Of a stretch of 64,000 nt of DNA, positions 33,391 through 43,971 are shown one piece after another. The position numbers and the translations under genes are program-made. The stretch's first letter is position 1. Each line of letters starts with the position of its first letter. This DNA is from Fictibacillus halophilus (GTDB lineage: Bacteria > Bacillota > Bacilli > Bacillales > Fictibacillaceae): NCBI RefSeq assembly GCF_016401385.1, contig NZ_JAEACF010000001.1, positions 1,860,001-1,924,000 on the forward strand. Direction: 5' to 3'. The notes beneath the pieces were generated by a model. The model made no database searches. It was not told where the DNA came from and saw only the letters and a list, made by a program, of their open reading frames with translations.

Positions 33391-34722
33391 TTAATAAATG
33401 GATGTATTTTCTTTTGTCATGCTCTCTAAACGTGCTTTTACAGCAGCTAAGAAGCGTCCGCATACAAGGCCATCAAGAACACGATGATCTAGAGAAAGAC
33501 AAAGGTTAACCATATCTCGTACAGCGATCATGCCATTGTTCATAACAACCGGGCGCTTAACGATCGATTCTACAGAAAGGATAGCCGCTTGCGGATAGTT
33601 GATGATCGGCGTAGACATCACAGATCCGAAAGAACCCGTGTTATTTACGGTAAACGTTCCGCCTTTCATGTCGTCACCAGCCAACTTATTCGTTCTTACT
33701 TTATCAGCTAGTTCTTTCACATCACGTGCGATTCCTTTGATAGACTTCTCATCTGCATGTTTGATGACTGGAACATATAGTGCATCATCTGTTGCAACAG
33801 CGATTGAAATGTTGATGTCCTTTTTCTGGATGATCTTATCTCCTGCCCACATCGAGTTGATCTGAGGGAATTCTTTTAGTGATTCGACAACAGCTTTGAT
33901 AAAGAAAGGCAAGAACGTAAGGTTGTATCCTTCTTTTGTTTTAAAATCACCCTTTACAGAATTACGATATTCTACCAAGTTCGTTACATCCACTTCTACC
34001 ATCGTCCATGCATGAGGCGCTTCGTGCTTTGAGCGAACCATGTTTTGAGCGATCGCTTTACGGATACCTGATACCGGAATTTCAATATCCCCAGGCATAG
34101 TGTCAATCGCAACCGGCTTTAATGCTGGCGCTGATTGTTGCGGTTGAGCCGTATTTTGTGCACTAACAGCAGCAGGTGCTTCAGAAACATCTTTTGCAGC
34201 TGGCTTGTTATCTTTAGTAGGAATCTCACCAGAATCAATGATTCTCTGTAGATCTTTTCGAGTGATCCTTCCGCTTTGTCCTGATCCCTCTACCTGGTCT
34301 AGATCGATGCCATGTTCAGATGCCATACGTACAACTGCAGGTGAAAAACGACCTCTTGCCGCTCGATTGACGTTTGACGCAGGCTTAGCAGCACTTACAC
34401 TCGGAGATACTGAAGGTGTTGTTGCCGTTTCAGCAGGCTTTTCTTCAGTTGAAGTTGATGCTGCACTTCCCCCGCCTTCTCCTTCTGTTTCGATATAGCA
34501 GATCAGCTCACCTACAGAAAGAGTATCTCCTTCGCCAGCGACCAGTTCTTTTATTGTTCCAGAAAAAGATGATGGAACTTCTGCATTTACTTTATCTGTC
34601 ATCACTTCAGCCAAAGGATCATATTTTTTAACCGTATCACCCGGCTGAACGAGCCATTTACTGATCGTTCCTTCTGTCACACTTTCCCCTAATTGGGGCA
34701 TTGTAATTTTCTCTGTAGCCAT
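33391..34722 (-). CDS. bkdB: branched-chain 2-oxoacid dehydrogenase E2 (dihydrolipoyl acyltransferase)
   Basis: E2 core protein of 443 aa. Lipoyl domain at residues 1-80 with the lipoylated Lys44 in TDKVNAEVPS; an Ala/Pro-rich linker; a peripheral-subunit-binding domain near residues 118-155 (FSPAVVRMASEHGIDL); a second linker; and the catalytic domain with His413 in DHRVLDG. It passes branched acyl groups to CoA. It is the last gene of the ptb-bcd-buk-lpdV-bkdAA-bkdAB-bkdB operon. AGGAGGGG precedes the ATG. Confidence 0.95.
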   Translation of the reverse strand: MATEKITMPQLGESVTEGTISKWLVQPGDTVKKYDPLAEVMTDKVNAEVPSSFSGTIKELVAGEGDTLSVGELICYIETEGEGGGSAASTSTEEKPAETATTPSVSPSVSAAKPASNVNRAARGRFSPAVVRMASEHGIDLDQVEGSGQSGRITRKDLQRIIDSGEIPTKDNKPAAKDVSEAPAAVSAQNTAQPQQSAPALKPVAIDTMPGDIEIPVSGIRKAIAQNMVRSKHEAPHAWTMVEVDVTNLVEYRNSVKGDFKTKEGYNLTFLPFFIKAVVESLKEFPQINSMWAGDKIIQKKDINISIAVATDDALYVPVIKHADEKSIKGIARDVKELADKVRTNKLAGDDMKGGTFTVNNTGSFGSVMSTPIINYPQAAILSVESIVKRPVVMNNGMIAVRDMVNLCLSLDHRVLDGLVCGRFLAAVKARLESMTKENTSIY

Positions 34723-34740
34723 TAAAGTCCCCTCCTATTG

Positions 34741-35724
34741 TTAAAATGCCGCAAGATCTCTCATGGCTTTTTCTACTTTGTCAGGATTCACCATAAAGTG
34801 CTTCTCCATCGTTGGAGCATACGGCATCGCCGGTACATCTGGACCTGCCAGGCGTTGAACAGGTGCATCTAATTCAAACAAGCAATTTTCAGCAATGATC
34901 GCAGAAACTTCACTCATGATGCTTCCTTCTTTATTGTCCTCAGTAACGAGTAGCACTTTACCTGTTTTAGAAGCTGCTTCGATAATGGCTTCTTTATCCA
35001 ATGGGTAAACGGTACGAAGATCGAGAATATGAGCTGAGATTCCGTCTTTTTCTAACTTCTCAGCCGCTTGAAGGGCAAAGTGTACACAAAGTCCGTATGT
35101 AATAACGGTAATATCTTCTCCTTCACGCTTCACATCTGCTTTTCCGATCGGCAGTGTATATTCTTCACTCGGTACTTCGCCTTTAATCAGTCGGTAGGCA
35201 CGTTTATGTTCAAAGAAAAGAACGGGATCTTCATCACGGATTGCAGACTTCAAAAGACCTTTTACATCATAAGGCGTAGAAGGCATAACAATCTTTAAGC
35301 CTGGTACGTTAGCGAATAGTGCTTCAACAGATTGTGAGTGATAAAGTGCACCATGAACACCACCGCCATATGGAGCACGAATCGTAATCGGGCACGTCCA
35401 ATCATTGTTCGAACGATAGCGAATCTTAGCAGCTTCAGAAACAATCTGGTTAACGGCTGGCATGATAAAGTCAGCGAACTGCATCTCTGCAATCGGACGC
35501 ATACCGTACATCGCCGCACCGATACCAACTCCTGCAATAGCAGATTCTGCGAGAGGAGCATCGATCACTCTCTCTTCTCCAAACTCTTCAATTAACCCAG
35601 TCGTTGCACGGAAAACTCCTCCACGTACACCAACATCTTCACCTACTACGAATACTCGCTTATCGCGTTGCATCTCTTCGCGAATCGCTTGTGTTACAGC
35701 ATCAATATATGAAATTACCGGCAT
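34741..35724 (-). CDS. bkdAB: branched-chain 2-oxoacid dehydrogenase E1 beta
   Basis: E1 beta subunit of 327 aa of the transketolase-like family, with EDVGVRGGVFRATTGL near the N-terminus, FADFIMPAVNQI and APYGGGVHGALYHSQS in the middle. Together with BkdAA it decarboxylates keto acids from valine, isoleucine and leucine, giving primers for branched fatty acids. Ribosome binding site AAAGGGGG; 14 bp after bkdAA. Confidence 0.95.
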   Translation of the reverse strand: MPVISYIDAVTQAIREEMQRDKRVFVVGEDVGVRGGVFRATTGLIEEFGEERVIDAPLAESAIAGVGIGAAMYGMRPIAEMQFADFIMPAVNQIVSEAAKIRYRSNNDWTCPITIRAPYGGGVHGALYHSQSVEALFANVPGLKIVMPSTPYDVKGLLKSAIRDEDPVLFFEHKRAYRLIKGEVPSEEYTLPIGKADVKREGEDITVITYGLCVHFALQAAEKLEKDGISAHILDLRTVYPLDKEAIIEAASKTGKVLLVTEDNKEGSIMSEVSAIIAENCLFELDAPVQRLAGPDVPAMPYAPTMEKHFMVNPDKVEKAMRDLAAF

Positions 35725-35738
35725 CTCGTTTTCCCCCT

Positions 35739-36731
35739 TTACTCTGCGTAAACATGAAGAAGTGCGCTTTCAGGATCAGCATATTTTGCGTTCTCTGCAT
35801 AATCAGTAGCTTCATCCACTTCTTTTTGAATTTCGTCCGTGATCTGTTTTTCTAGTTCTTCTGTCAAGATACCATTCTCTTTTAAGTAAGCCGCAAACGT
35901 ATGAATCGGATCTTTTGCTTTCGCTTCTTCAACCTCTTCACGCGTTCTGTACGCACGATCATCATCATCTGATGAGTGAGGCGTTAAGCGATACGCTACT
36001 GTCTCAACTAAAGTAGGGCCTTCACCGCGTCGACCGCGATCAGCAGCTTCTTTAACAGCTTCATAAACAGCTAGTGGGTCATTCCCGTCCACTGTTACTC
36101 CTGGCATTCCGTAACCGATCGCACGGTCAGAAACGTTCACACAAGCTAGCTGTTTAGAGATTGGAACCGAGATTGCGTATTTATTATTCTCACACATAAA
36201 GATAACAGGAAGTTTATGAACAGAAGCAAAGTTTGCTCCTTCGTGGAAATCTCCTTGGTTAGATGAGCCCTCACCAAACGTTGTGAACGTTACTAGGTCT
36301 TTGCCTTCCATTCTTCCGCCAAGCGCAATTCCTACAGCATGAGGAACTTGAGTTGTAACAGGTGAAGAACCTGTTACGATGCGAAGCTTTTTAGAACCAA
36401 AATGCCCTGGCATCTGGCGACCGCCGCTGTTAGGGTCTTCTGCTTTTGCAAAACCTGAAAGCATAAGATCTTTCGCTGTCATACCAAACTGTAAAACAAC
36501 ACCCATGTCGCGGTAGTATGGCAGCACAAAATCTTTCTCATTATCTAGAGCCATCGCTGCACCAACTTGTGCTGCTTCTTGCCCTTGACACGAGATAACG
36601 AAAGGAATCTTCCCCGCACGGTTCAATAGCCACATACGCTCATCAATTTTTCTTGCTAATAACATCGTTCTATACATATGGATTACATCTTCATTGGTTA
36701 AGCCTAATTGTTCATGACGTAATTCTGCCAT
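35739..36731 (-). CDS. bkdAA: branched-chain 2-oxoacid dehydrogenase E1 alpha
   Basis: Thiamine-diphosphate-binding E1 alpha subunit of 330 aa. The ThDP-binding stretch begins FGEGSSNQGDFHEG and ends MCENNKYAIS (GDG-NN type, with the middle residue E). It also has GRQMPGHFGSKKLR with the substrate-pocket histidine, and the phosphorylation-loop region YRLTPHSSDDDDRAYR. AAGGAGG precedes the ATG. Confidence 0.95.
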   Translation of the reverse strand: MAELRHEQLGLTNEDVIHMYRTMLLARKIDERMWLLNRAGKIPFVISCQGQEAAQVGAAMALDNEKDFVLPYYRDMGVVLQFGMTAKDLMLSGFAKAEDPNSGGRQMPGHFGSKKLRIVTGSSPVTTQVPHAVGIALGGRMEGKDLVTFTTFGEGSSNQGDFHEGANFASVHKLPVIFMCENNKYAISVPISKQLACVNVSDRAIGYGMPGVTVDGNDPLAVYEAVKEAADRGRRGEGPTLVETVAYRLTPHSSDDDDRAYRTREEVEEAKAKDPIHTFAAYLKENGILTEELEKQITDEIQKEVDEATDYAENAKYADPESALLHVYAE

Positions 36732-36745
36732 TTGTTTTAACCTCC

Positions 36746-38167
36746 TTAGAAATGGATTGCTTTTCCTTCAACAGCCAACGCTGCTTCACCAAATACTTCT
36801 GATAGAGATGGATGTGGATGGATGGTATGAGCCATCTCCCACGGTGTTGCGTCTAAAACTTTCGCTAAGCCGGCTTCAGAGATCATATCCGTTACGTGAG
36901 GTCCGATCATATGAACACCCAAAAGGTCATCATTGTCTTTATTTGCAACGATCTTAACAAACCCATCACTTTCACCATATACAAGGGCTTTTCCGATCGC
37001 TTTAAAAGGAAACTTGCCGACTTTTACGTTGAAGCCTTGATCTTTTGCTTGTTTCTCAGTAAGGCCAACACTTGCCATCTCTGGACTTGAATAGATACAT
37101 TTTGAAATATTATCGTAGTTGATCGGCTCAGGTTGCAGGTTAGAGAGGTGTTCTACTGCCGTGATTCCCTCATGTGATGCAACATGCGCAAGCTGAAGTC
37201 CTCCGATTACATCTCCGATCGCATAGATGTGGCTCTCTGCGGTTTGGAAATATTCATTCGTTTGAATGTATCCGTTTTCAACTTTAATGATGGTGTTCTC
37301 TAAACCGATTCCTTCTGTGTTCGCCATACGGCCTACAGAAACGAGCATCTTCTCTGCACTAAATTGTTTTGTCTCGCCTTTATGTTCAGCCGAGATCATT
37401 ACGCCTTCACCTTTTTCTAATGTATCAGGAAGGACTTTCGCACTCGTTACGAGCTTGATGCCTTTTTTCTTAAGAACGCGCGCTGCTTCTTTCGAAATCT
37501 CTTCGTCTTCTGTCGGTACAATTCTGTCCGCATATTCTAATACGGTTACTTCCACTCCAAGATCATTGAGCATAGAAGCCCATTCAATGCCGATCACTCC
37601 ACCGCCGACGATGATGATTGATGATGGCAACGACTCCATCTCTAGCGCTTCATCACTAGACATAACAATTGTACCGTCAATCTCTAATCCTGGTAATGAA
37701 CGTGGTCTAGAGCCTGTTGCAATAATTACGTTCTGCGGGATAAGAATCTCATTTTCTGTACCATCATTAAACTCTACTGATACGGTACCTGGCATTGGTG
37801 AAAAAATAGAAGGTCCTAGTATACGACCGATTCCTTCATAGACTTCAATCTTTCCTTTTTTCATTAAACTTTGTACACCCATGTGTAGTTGATTGACGAT
37901 GGATTGCTTACGTTCTTGCATCTTGGAAAAGTTCAAGCCTAGCCCTTCGATCTCAACACCAAAGTCTGCAGCCTTTTTTGCTGTTTTGTATACTTCAGCA
38001 CTTCTTAATAACGCTTTACTTGGTATACATCCTCTATGTAAGCAAGTACCCCCAAGCTTTCCTTTTTCAACAACTGCAACGGTTTTCCCTAATTGAGCAG
38101 CGCGGATGGCAGCTACATAGCCGCCAGTCCCTCCGCCCAATATGACCAAATCAAAGTCTTTTGACAT
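36746..38167 (-). CDS. lpdV: dihydrolipoamide dehydrogenase (E3)
   Basis: FAD-dependent E3 of 473 aa. The FAD motif is GGGTGGYVAAIRAAQLG, the redox disulfide is in GGTCLHRGCIPSK, the NAD motif is VGGGVIGIEWASM, and the active-site His-Glu pair is in HPHPSLSEVFGEA near the C-terminus. It reoxidises the lipoyl group of BkdB. AAAAGGAG precedes the ATG. Confidence 0.95.
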   Translation of the reverse strand: MSKDFDLVILGGGTGGYVAAIRAAQLGKTVAVVEKGKLGGTCLHRGCIPSKALLRSAEVYKTAKKAADFGVEIEGLGLNFSKMQERKQSIVNQLHMGVQSLMKKGKIEVYEGIGRILGPSIFSPMPGTVSVEFNDGTENEILIPQNVIIATGSRPRSLPGLEIDGTIVMSSDEALEMESLPSSIIIVGGGVIGIEWASMLNDLGVEVTVLEYADRIVPTEDEEISKEAARVLKKKGIKLVTSAKVLPDTLEKGEGVMISAEHKGETKQFSAEKMLVSVGRMANTEGIGLENTIIKVENGYIQTNEYFQTAESHIYAIGDVIGGLQLAHVASHEGITAVEHLSNLQPEPINYDNISKCIYSSPEMASVGLTEKQAKDQGFNVKVGKFPFKAIGKALVYGESDGFVKIVANKDNDDLLGVHMIGPHVTDMISEAGLAKVLDATPWEMAHTIHPHPSLSEVFGEAALAVEGKAIHF

Positions 38168-38192
38168 CGCTCATATCTCCTTTTGCTGTTAG

Positions 38193-39305
38193 TTAATCCA
38201 GTGACACTCTAGCAATCGTTTTTCCCCCAGGATAAACCTTTGCTGTTTCTTCTTCTCTTAGTACTCGAAGGCCACCTTCTGCTAACGCTTGAAGCTCATT
38301 CTCTCCCGGCTGAATGATACAATCAGAAATCCATTCAACGCGGTCAGTTATCTTCTTAACAAATTCTTTTCCGAAAGCGAGACCACCTGTTAGGATGATC
38401 ACATCAACTTGTCCATAGAGAACCGTACTTGCTGATCCGATCTCTTTTGCAACTTGATAGGCCATCGCATCATAGATAAGCTCTGCTTTTTTGTCACCGT
38501 TTTCGATTCTTTCTTCAACGGTTCTTGCATCGTTTGTTCCCAGGTAAGCAACAAGGCCACCTTGGCCTACAAGCTTCTTCATTACTTCTTCTGCATAAAA
38601 CTCACCAGAGAAGCAGAGTGAAACCAGATCACCTATCGGAACAGTGCCTGCACGTTCAGGAGAGAAAGGTCCCTCTCCATGCAGTCCGTTGTTTACATCG
38701 ACCACTCTTCCGTCCTTGTGGACACCTACCGTGATCCCCCCACCCATATGAACGACAATGAGCCGTAGAGCTTCGTAAGATTTATTCAACTGTTTCGCTA
38801 CGCGTCGAGCAACTGCCTTTTGATTCAGCGCGTGAAAAATACTCTTTCTTTCCATTTCAGGAACACCCGAAATTCTTGCGATCTCATCCATCTCATCAAC
38901 GACAACTGGATCTACGATAAAAGATGGGATATTCAGACCTTCTGCTATTTCAAATGCCAGGATTCCACCTAAATTCGAAGCATGTTCACCAGCGTAACCA
39001 TTTTTCAGATCCTTGAGCATCGGTTCATTAACGCTGTATGTTCCACCTTCGATCGGTCTTAACAAACCGCCGCGGCCGACCACACAACTGAGCTTTGAAA
39101 TATTGATGCCCTCGTAGTCTAGAGCTTCTAAGATCGTTTCTTTTCTAAAAGTGTACTGATCAATAACAGAATCAAACGAATGGATGGCTTCTGTATCATG
39201 ACGGATCGTTTTTTCAAATACTGGCCGTTCGTTATCGAAAATACCAATCTTAGTAGAGGTTGACCCCGGATTGATCACTAGTATGCGAAATTCTATTTGA
39301 TGCAC
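38193..39305 (-). CDS. buk: butyrate kinase
   Basis: ASKHA-fold acyl kinase of 370 aa: [15 protein letters not shown] at the N-terminus, [25 protein letters not shown] and [19 protein letters not shown]. With Ptb it converts branched acyl-CoA to acyl phosphate and then to acid plus ATP. GTG start at 39305 behind GGAGG, eight bases away. Confidence 0.95.
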   Translation of the reverse strand: MHQIEFRILVINPGSTSTKIGIFDNERPVFEKTIRHDTEAIHSFDSVIDQYTFRKETILEALDYEGINISKLSCVVGRGGLLRPIEGGTYSVNEPMLKDLKNGYAGEHASNLGGILAFEIAEGLNIPSFIVDPVVVDEMDEIARISGVPEMERKSIFHALNQKAVARRVAKQLNKSYEALRLIVVHMGGGITVGVHKDGRVVDVNNGLHGEGPFSPERAGTVPIGDLVSLCFSGEFYAEEVMKKLVGQGGLVAYLGTNDARTVEERIENGDKKAELIYDAMAYQVAKEIGSASTVLYGQVDVIILTGGLAFGKEFVKKITDRVEWISDCIIQPGENELQALAEGGLRVLREEETAKVYPGGKTIARVSLD

Positions 39306-39332
39306 GTTTCAAACCTCCATTGATACGAACTC

Positions 39333-40433
39333 TTAACGAGATCGGTTAGACAGGATATGTCTTTCGTTTAATAAGAACTGACTTCTAGACTTTCTCATGC
39401 GTTCGATACGCTCTTCTGCAAGACGATCTGCTGCAAGGTACGTTGGAATGTTATCACGTTTTGAGATCTCGATAACACTCGCGATGTTGTCATAGATCGT
39501 TTCTACTTTTTTCATTGCACGGTCACGATTATACCCGTTAAGCTCATCTGCTACGTTAATAACTCCACCTGCGTTGATTACATAGTCTGGTGCATAAACG
39601 ATTCCCATCTCATGAATCGCATCACCGTGACGAGTTTCTTTAAGTTGGTTGTTAGCAGCTCCTGCAATAACTTTTGCTTTGATCTGTGGAATTGTATCGT
39701 CGTTGATAATAGCTCCTAGTGCACATGGAGCAAAGATATCGCAATCAACACTGTAGATCTCATCGATCTCAACAGCTTTTGCACCAAAATCTTCTACTGC
39801 ACGTTGTACAGCTTCTTTATTGATATCTGTAACGATCAATGATGCGCCTTCTTCGTGAAGGTGTTTACAAAGTGTGTAAGCAACATGTCCAACACCTTGA
39901 ACAGCGATAACTTTTCCTTCTAGAGAATCTGTACCAAACGCTTCCATTGCTGCCGCTTTCATACCACGGTATACGCCGTAAGCCGTTACCGGAGAAGGAT
40001 TACCGCTTGAACCGAAAGCAGGTGATACACCCGTTACGAAAGGTGTTTCTTGGTAGATAAGATCCATGTCTTCAACAGTAGTACCCACATCTTCTGCTGT
40101 AATATAACGTCCATTAAGTCCTTGAATATAACGTCCGAACGCACGGAACATTTCTTCGTTCTTGTCTTTCTTTGGGTCACCGATGATTACTGTTTTTCCG
40201 CCGCCAAGATTCAATCCTGCCGCTGCGTTTTTATAAGTCATCCCTCTAGCTAGTCTTAATGCATCTTCAATCGCTGCATCTTCTGTTTCATACGTCCACA
40301 TTCTCGTTCCACCAAGTGCAGGTCCAAGTGTCGTATCGTGAATACAGATAATTGCTTTTAGACCAGATTGTTTATCTTGGCAGATCACCATTTGCTCATA
40401 ATCGTAAGTTTCCATATATTTAAAAATTTCCAT
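39333..40433 (-). CDS. bcd: leucine dehydrogenase
   Basis: NAD-dependent branched-chain amino-acid dehydrogenase, 366 aa. The catalytic lysine region is [14 protein letters not shown], the substrate-side motif GTRMWTYE, and the nucleotide-binding motif [15 protein letters not shown]. It deaminates leucine, isoleucine and valine to the keto acids used by the Bkd complex. Good ribosome binding site (GGAGG). Confidence 0.95.
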   Translation of the reverse strand: MEIFKYMETYDYEQMVICQDKQSGLKAIICIHDTTLGPALGGTRMWTYETEDAAIEDALRLARGMTYKNAAAGLNLGGGKTVIIGDPKKDKNEEMFRAFGRYIQGLNGRYITAEDVGTTVEDMDLIYQETPFVTGVSPAFGSSGNPSPVTAYGVYRGMKAAAMEAFGTDSLEGKVIAVQGVGHVAYTLCKHLHEEGASLIVTDINKEAVQRAVEDFGAKAVEIDEIYSVDCDIFAPCALGAIINDDTIPQIKAKVIAGAANNQLKETRHGDAIHEMGIVYAPDYVINAGGVINVADELNGYNRDRAMKKVETIYDNIASVIEISKRDNIPTYLAADRLAEERIERMRKSRSQFLLNERHILSNRSR

Positions 40434-40452
40434 TGTGTTTTCCTCCTAAGGT

Positions 40453-41358
40453 TTAATTGTCAGTGATGACTGAGTTTACAGCTAAAGCGATAGAATAATA
40501 TTTACTTTCTGCTGAATCAGCTCTGGACGTTAGAACGATTGGCGCTTTAGCACCACAGATTACAGCTCCAACTTTTGCACGAGCAAAATAGATCAGCGAT
40601 TTATACAAAACATTTCCTGTTTCTATATTAGGAACAAGAAGGATGTCTGCATCCCCAGCTACACTCCCTGTAATTCCTTTGTGAGCGGCAGCTTCCTTCG
40701 AAATTGCATTATCTAAAGCTAATGGACCTTCGACTATGCCGCCCTTAATTTGATCTCTAAGGTTCATAACCGTTAGACTCGCTGCATCCAATGTGGCTTG
40801 CATAGCAGGATTAACGTTCTCTACAGCTGCAAGTACAGCGGCTTTTGGAACTTCCACCCCGGTTCGAACGGCAAAATCGATAGCATTTTGTAGGATCTGT
40901 ACTTTTTGATTAAGGTCAGGCTCTATGTTCATGGCAGCATCTGTAATAAAAATCAATTTTTGAAATCCTTCTACTTCAAATGCAGCAACATGTGATAACA
41001 CTTTGCCTGTACGGAGACCAAATTCTTTATTTAGGACTGCTTTTAAAAGAGCAGAAGTTGAGATAAGCCCTTTCATCAAAATATCAGCGTCTCCATCATG
41101 AACAGCTTTTACCGCCTTTAACGCAGCCGAAGCTGTATCGGTAGGTACAACTTTTATTCCATCCAACGGAACATCTGCATTTCTGTTTAACCAATCAGAA
41201 ATTTTGTCACCGTTTCCAAATAGAATAAAATGGGCGAGCCCCTCTTTATATGATTTCAGTATGCTTTCCAAAACCTCCTGATCCCCAGCTTCTGCCACTG
41301 CGATGACTGGTTTCTCTTGTTGATTTTTGGCTTGGCTCACCAAGTTTTGTAAACGCAT
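40453..41358 (-). CDS. ptb: phosphate butyryltransferase
   Basis: 301-aa phosphotransacylase, first gene of the bkd operon. Features: AVAEAGDQEVLESI at the N-terminus, DILMKGLISTSALLKAVL in the middle and IVEGPLALDNAISKEAA. It exchanges CoA for phosphate on butyryl or branched acyl groups. A sigma-54 type promoter starts about 33 bp upstream. AAGGGGGG precedes the ATG. Confidence 0.94.
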   Translation of the reverse strand: MRLQNLVSQAKNQQEKPVIAVAEAGDQEVLESILKSYKEGLAHFILFGNGDKISDWLNRNADVPLDGIKVVPTDTASAALKAVKAVHDGDADILMKGLISTSALLKAVLNKEFGLRTGKVLSHVAAFEVEGFQKLIFITDAAMNIEPDLNQKVQILQNAIDFAVRTGVEVPKAAVLAAVENVNPAMQATLDAASLTVMNLRDQIKGGIVEGPLALDNAISKEAAAHKGITGSVAGDADILLVPNIETGNVLYKSLIYFARAKVGAVICGAKAPIVLTSRADSAESKYYSIALAVNSVITDN

Positions 41359-41390
41359 GCTATCCCCCCTTGTTAACCGCTTTATTAACT

Positions 41391-41408
41391 ATGCAATTTT
41401 CATGCCAA
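41391..41408 (-). promoter_or_regulatory. sigma-54 promoter of the bkd operon
   Basis: On the minus strand TTGGCAT-GAAAA-TTGCAT matches the -24/-12 consensus TTGGCAC-N5-TTGCW with one mismatch. It is upstream of ptb and downstream (in transcription order) of two dyads that may bind BkdR. Confidence 0.85.
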
Positions 41409-41447
41409 CTACTAAATGTGTTTAAAAAGTAGATTTCCTGATTTAAC

Positions 41448-41501
41448 TATGCAATAAAATGCATATACCTTGCAATAATTTGCATGAAATTATTTGCGCA
41501 A
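41448..41501. promoter_or_regulatory. candidate BkdR enhancer: two inverted repeats
   Basis: TATGCA-ATAAAA-TGCATA (41448-41465) is a perfect dyad. AATAATTT-GCATG-AAATTATT, inside 41470-41501 (bounded by TTGC and GCAA), is another. They lie 40-110 bp upstream of the sigma-54 promoter, where an enhancer-binding protein is expected. The second overlaps the 3' end of bkdR. Confidence 0.55.
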
Positions 41502-43550
41502 TTTTTCATCAAGATTGTATTTTTCTAATTTATAGTAAAAATTTCTAAGAGAGATACCTAGCGATTTTGCTGTTTTCGTTTTGTTGCCACGAAACCTCTC
41601 TATAGCTTCTGTTAAAATACGTTTTTCAAACGCATCGATTTGTTCGGCTAAAGTCTTCGCATCATCGGTTGTATCGGTCATAGCTTGCAGTTGGAGGTCC
41701 TCTTTATTTGATGGCTCTAAAGATAACAACGAAATATGACTCCGATTGATCTGCGAATCAGTATGACTCATGTGAATGATCGCTCTTCCTAATACATTTT
41801 CAAGCTCTCTAACATTTCCCGGCCAATGATACGCTAATAAAAACTCTTCAGCATCCTTGCTAATAAAATCAATGTTTCTTCCATAGTCTTGATTTAACTT
41901 CTGCAGAAGGTGATAAGCTAAAAGCAAAATATCATTGTTTCTTGCTCTTAATGGTGGAATATAAATCGGCATCCTGTTCAGTCTGTAGTACAAATCCTGC
42001 CTGAACGTGCCATCTGCAATCATTTTTTCAAGATTGACATTAGTTGCAGCAATAACACGTACATTGATCGGAATCGCTTTAGTCCCACCAACACGTCTGA
42101 TTTCATTCTCTTGCAGCACGCGCAAAAGTTTAGCTTGTGTGTTCTGCGACAACTCTCCCACTTCATCTAAAAAGATACTTCCACCATTCGATTCTTCGAA
42201 TAGTCCTCTTTTCCCGCCTCTTAACGCACCGGAAAAAGCACCTTCTTCGTAACCAAACAGTTCGCTCTCTAGTAACGATTCAGACAGGGCTGCACAGTTG
42301 ACACGTATAAACTTGTTAAACTTCCTGCTGCTCGCATTATGTATGGCATGAGCAAAAAGCTCTTTTCCCGTTCCTGATTCACCACGAAGGAGAACGGTTG
42401 CTGGAGTAGAAGCTGCAAGCTTAGCCTGATCAATTGCAAAACTCATTTCTTCGGACGAACCAATAATATCTTCAAACGAATATTTCGCTTCAAGAGTACG
42501 AATGATCTGTCTTGCCCGATTTAGTTCTTCTGTAAGTCCTTTTATCTCTGAAACATCGTGTATAACACCTACACTGCCTTTTAATAAACCATCCACGATT
42601 ACAGGTGCAACGTTAACGATTACATCTTTCCGGTTCGGTCCAACTCTTAAACGAGCACCCCGTACAGGCTTGCGTGTTTTAAGAACCTGCATATGAATAC
42701 TTTCACCTTCAGAAATATCAGTTGTTGCAGGTTTCCCAATTACTTGCTCTGCTGTGTAACCTGTGAGCTTCGTGTAAGCAGGATTGATCATAATGCCTTT
42801 TCCTTCTTCATCCACAACAGATATGGCTTCTTCGGAAGATTGGATGATAGCTCTTAACATCGTTTGTATGCTTTTTAAATTCGTTACTTCTTCTGCCAAG
42901 TCTACGATTTCTGTAATATCTTTAAAGACGGCAAAAGCACCAAGCTTTCGACCTTCGTGATTTAAAATAGGTGTTCTCGTTGTATAGATTTTCGTACCAT
43001 TAGCTAAAATTTGTTCTTGGTTCACTTCTTCTATGCCTGAATCCATAACTCTTGGAAGCTGGCTGTTAGGCATTACTTCAAGAATAGATTTTCCTACAGC
43101 TTGCTCTTTAGACAAACCTGTCATTTTTTCAGCACTCTTGTTAAATATAGTAATTGTTAAATCTTGATCAATAACGATCATGCCGTCGTGTGTATTGTCT
43201 AATATCGTTTTGAGCTGCTGCAGATGCCCGATTTCTTTTTTATTTTTTGTTTCGTTAGGAATTGATAACAGAAATCGAAATTGAGAAGTAGTCAATTTCC
43301 CTGACGTTGGGTACTTATTCTCATATACCCAATCTGCGTTTTCTTTAAGAGAATCCGAATAAACAATAACGTCCACCTCTTCATTTGGTGCCGAAGAATA
43401 TGTATATACCGGGATGTTATCCAATATGGCCGGCAACGATTGAAGAGGTCCTTCCAAAAGAGCCGCAAGTTCAAAAAGTTCGGATTGATTGATCTGTTGA
43501 ATTAATTCTAATTCTTCTTGCACTACCAGCAATGCGATCCTTTGCAACAA
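41490..43550 (-). CDS. bkdR: sigma-54-dependent activator BkdR
   Basis: 686-aa enhancer-binding protein. An N-terminal region of unclear fold (1-110) is followed by two PAS domains (about 115-225 and 235-345), an AAA+ domain with Walker A GESGTGKE near residue 391, the sigma-54 contact loop GAFSGA near 438 (Ser in place of the usual Thr) and [10 protein letters not shown] (Walker B). A Fis-type HTH ends the protein ([18 protein letters not shown]). It starts with TTG at 43550. Located directly upstream of the operon whose sigma-54 promoter it should activate, probably in response to branched-chain amino acids. Confidence 0.94.
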   Translation of the reverse strand: MLQRIALLVVQEELELIQQINQSELFELAALLEGPLQSLPAILDNIPVYTYSSAPNEEVDVIVYSDSLKENADWVYENKYPTSGKLTTSQFRFLLSIPNETKNKKEIGHLQQLKTILDNTHDGMIVIDQDLTITIFNKSAEKMTGLSKEQAVGKSILEVMPNSQLPRVMDSGIEEVNQEQILANGTKIYTTRTPILNHEGRKLGAFAVFKDITEIVDLAEEVTNLKSIQTMLRAIIQSSEEAISVVDEEGKGIMINPAYTKLTGYTAEQVIGKPATTDISEGESIHMQVLKTRKPVRGARLRVGPNRKDVIVNVAPVIVDGLLKGSVGVIHDVSEIKGLTEELNRARQIIRTLEAKYSFEDIIGSSEEMSFAIDQAKLAASTPATVLLRGESGTGKELFAHAIHNASSRKFNKFIRVNCAALSESLLESELFGYEEGAFSGALRGGKRGLFEESNGGSIFLDEVGELSQNTQAKLLRVLQENEIRRVGGTKAIPINVRVIAATNVNLEKMIADGTFRQDLYYRLNRMPIYIPPLRARNNDILLLAYHLLQKLNQDYGRNIDFISKDAEEFLLAYHWPGNVRELENVLGRAIIHMSHTDSQINRSHISLLSLEPSNKEDLQLQAMTDTTDDAKTLAEQIDAFEKRILTEAIERFRGNKTKTAKSLGISLRNFYYKLEKYNLDEKLRK

Positions 43551-43690
43551 TTAGCCCACCTTTAATTATAACGTGCAATATTTTTCATAAGTTTATCATA
43601 GCTCACTATGAAAGGGTTTGCAAACTTATTTTACATCGACAATAATTTTAACTTTATGTACAATAAGACAAGTAGAGGAGTGTATTCTTC

Positions 43691-43927
43691 ATGAGCAGAT
43701 ATGCAGCATTGGTAATCGTATTAATCCCTGGAATCATGGCCGTGATGGGCATCAAATGGATGAGAGACACGTTATTTGGAGTTTTGCAGTTTCCGTTTCC
43801 ATTCTTATGGCTACAATTTATCGCTGGGTTGTTAAGCTTCTTAGCAGGCTTAGCTTTTGTAGGTGGATTCATCTTTTACAGAGACCGTAAAAGAAATAAA
43901 GTTCAGTTAAAATACAGAAAAAAATAA
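43691..43927 (+). CDS. yqzF: DUF2627 membrane protein (YqzF)
   Basis: 78-aa protein with two predicted TMs (AALVIVLIPGIMAVMGI and FIAGLLSFLAGLAFVGGFIF) and a basic C-terminal tail. Same family and position, divergent from bkdR, as YqzF in B. subtilis. Function unknown. GAGGAG lies about ten bases before the ATG. Confidence 0.85.
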   Translation: MSRYAALVIVLIPGIMAVMGIKWMRDTLFGVLQFPFPFLWLQFIAGLLSFLAGLAFVGGFIFYRDRKRNKVQLKYRKK

Positions 43928-43960
43928 CCATCTCTCAATTTTGAGAGATGGTTATTTTTA
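43921..43960. terminator. bidirectional terminator between yqzF and spo0A
   Basis: Perfect stem AAAATAACCATCTCTCAA with its complement around a 2-nt loop, A-rich on one side and T-rich on the other. Confidence 0.92.
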
Positions 43961-43971
43961 TAAGTAAGTAA

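Noticed and set aside
34205..34498. 97-aa frame antisense to bkdB
   Set aside because: Arises from the Ala/Pro-rich linker codons of the E2 gene in the opposite frame.
37266..37841. 191-aa open frame antisense to lpdV
   Set aside because: Shadow of the real E3 gene: no ribosome binding site, and the opposite frame has all catalytic motifs.
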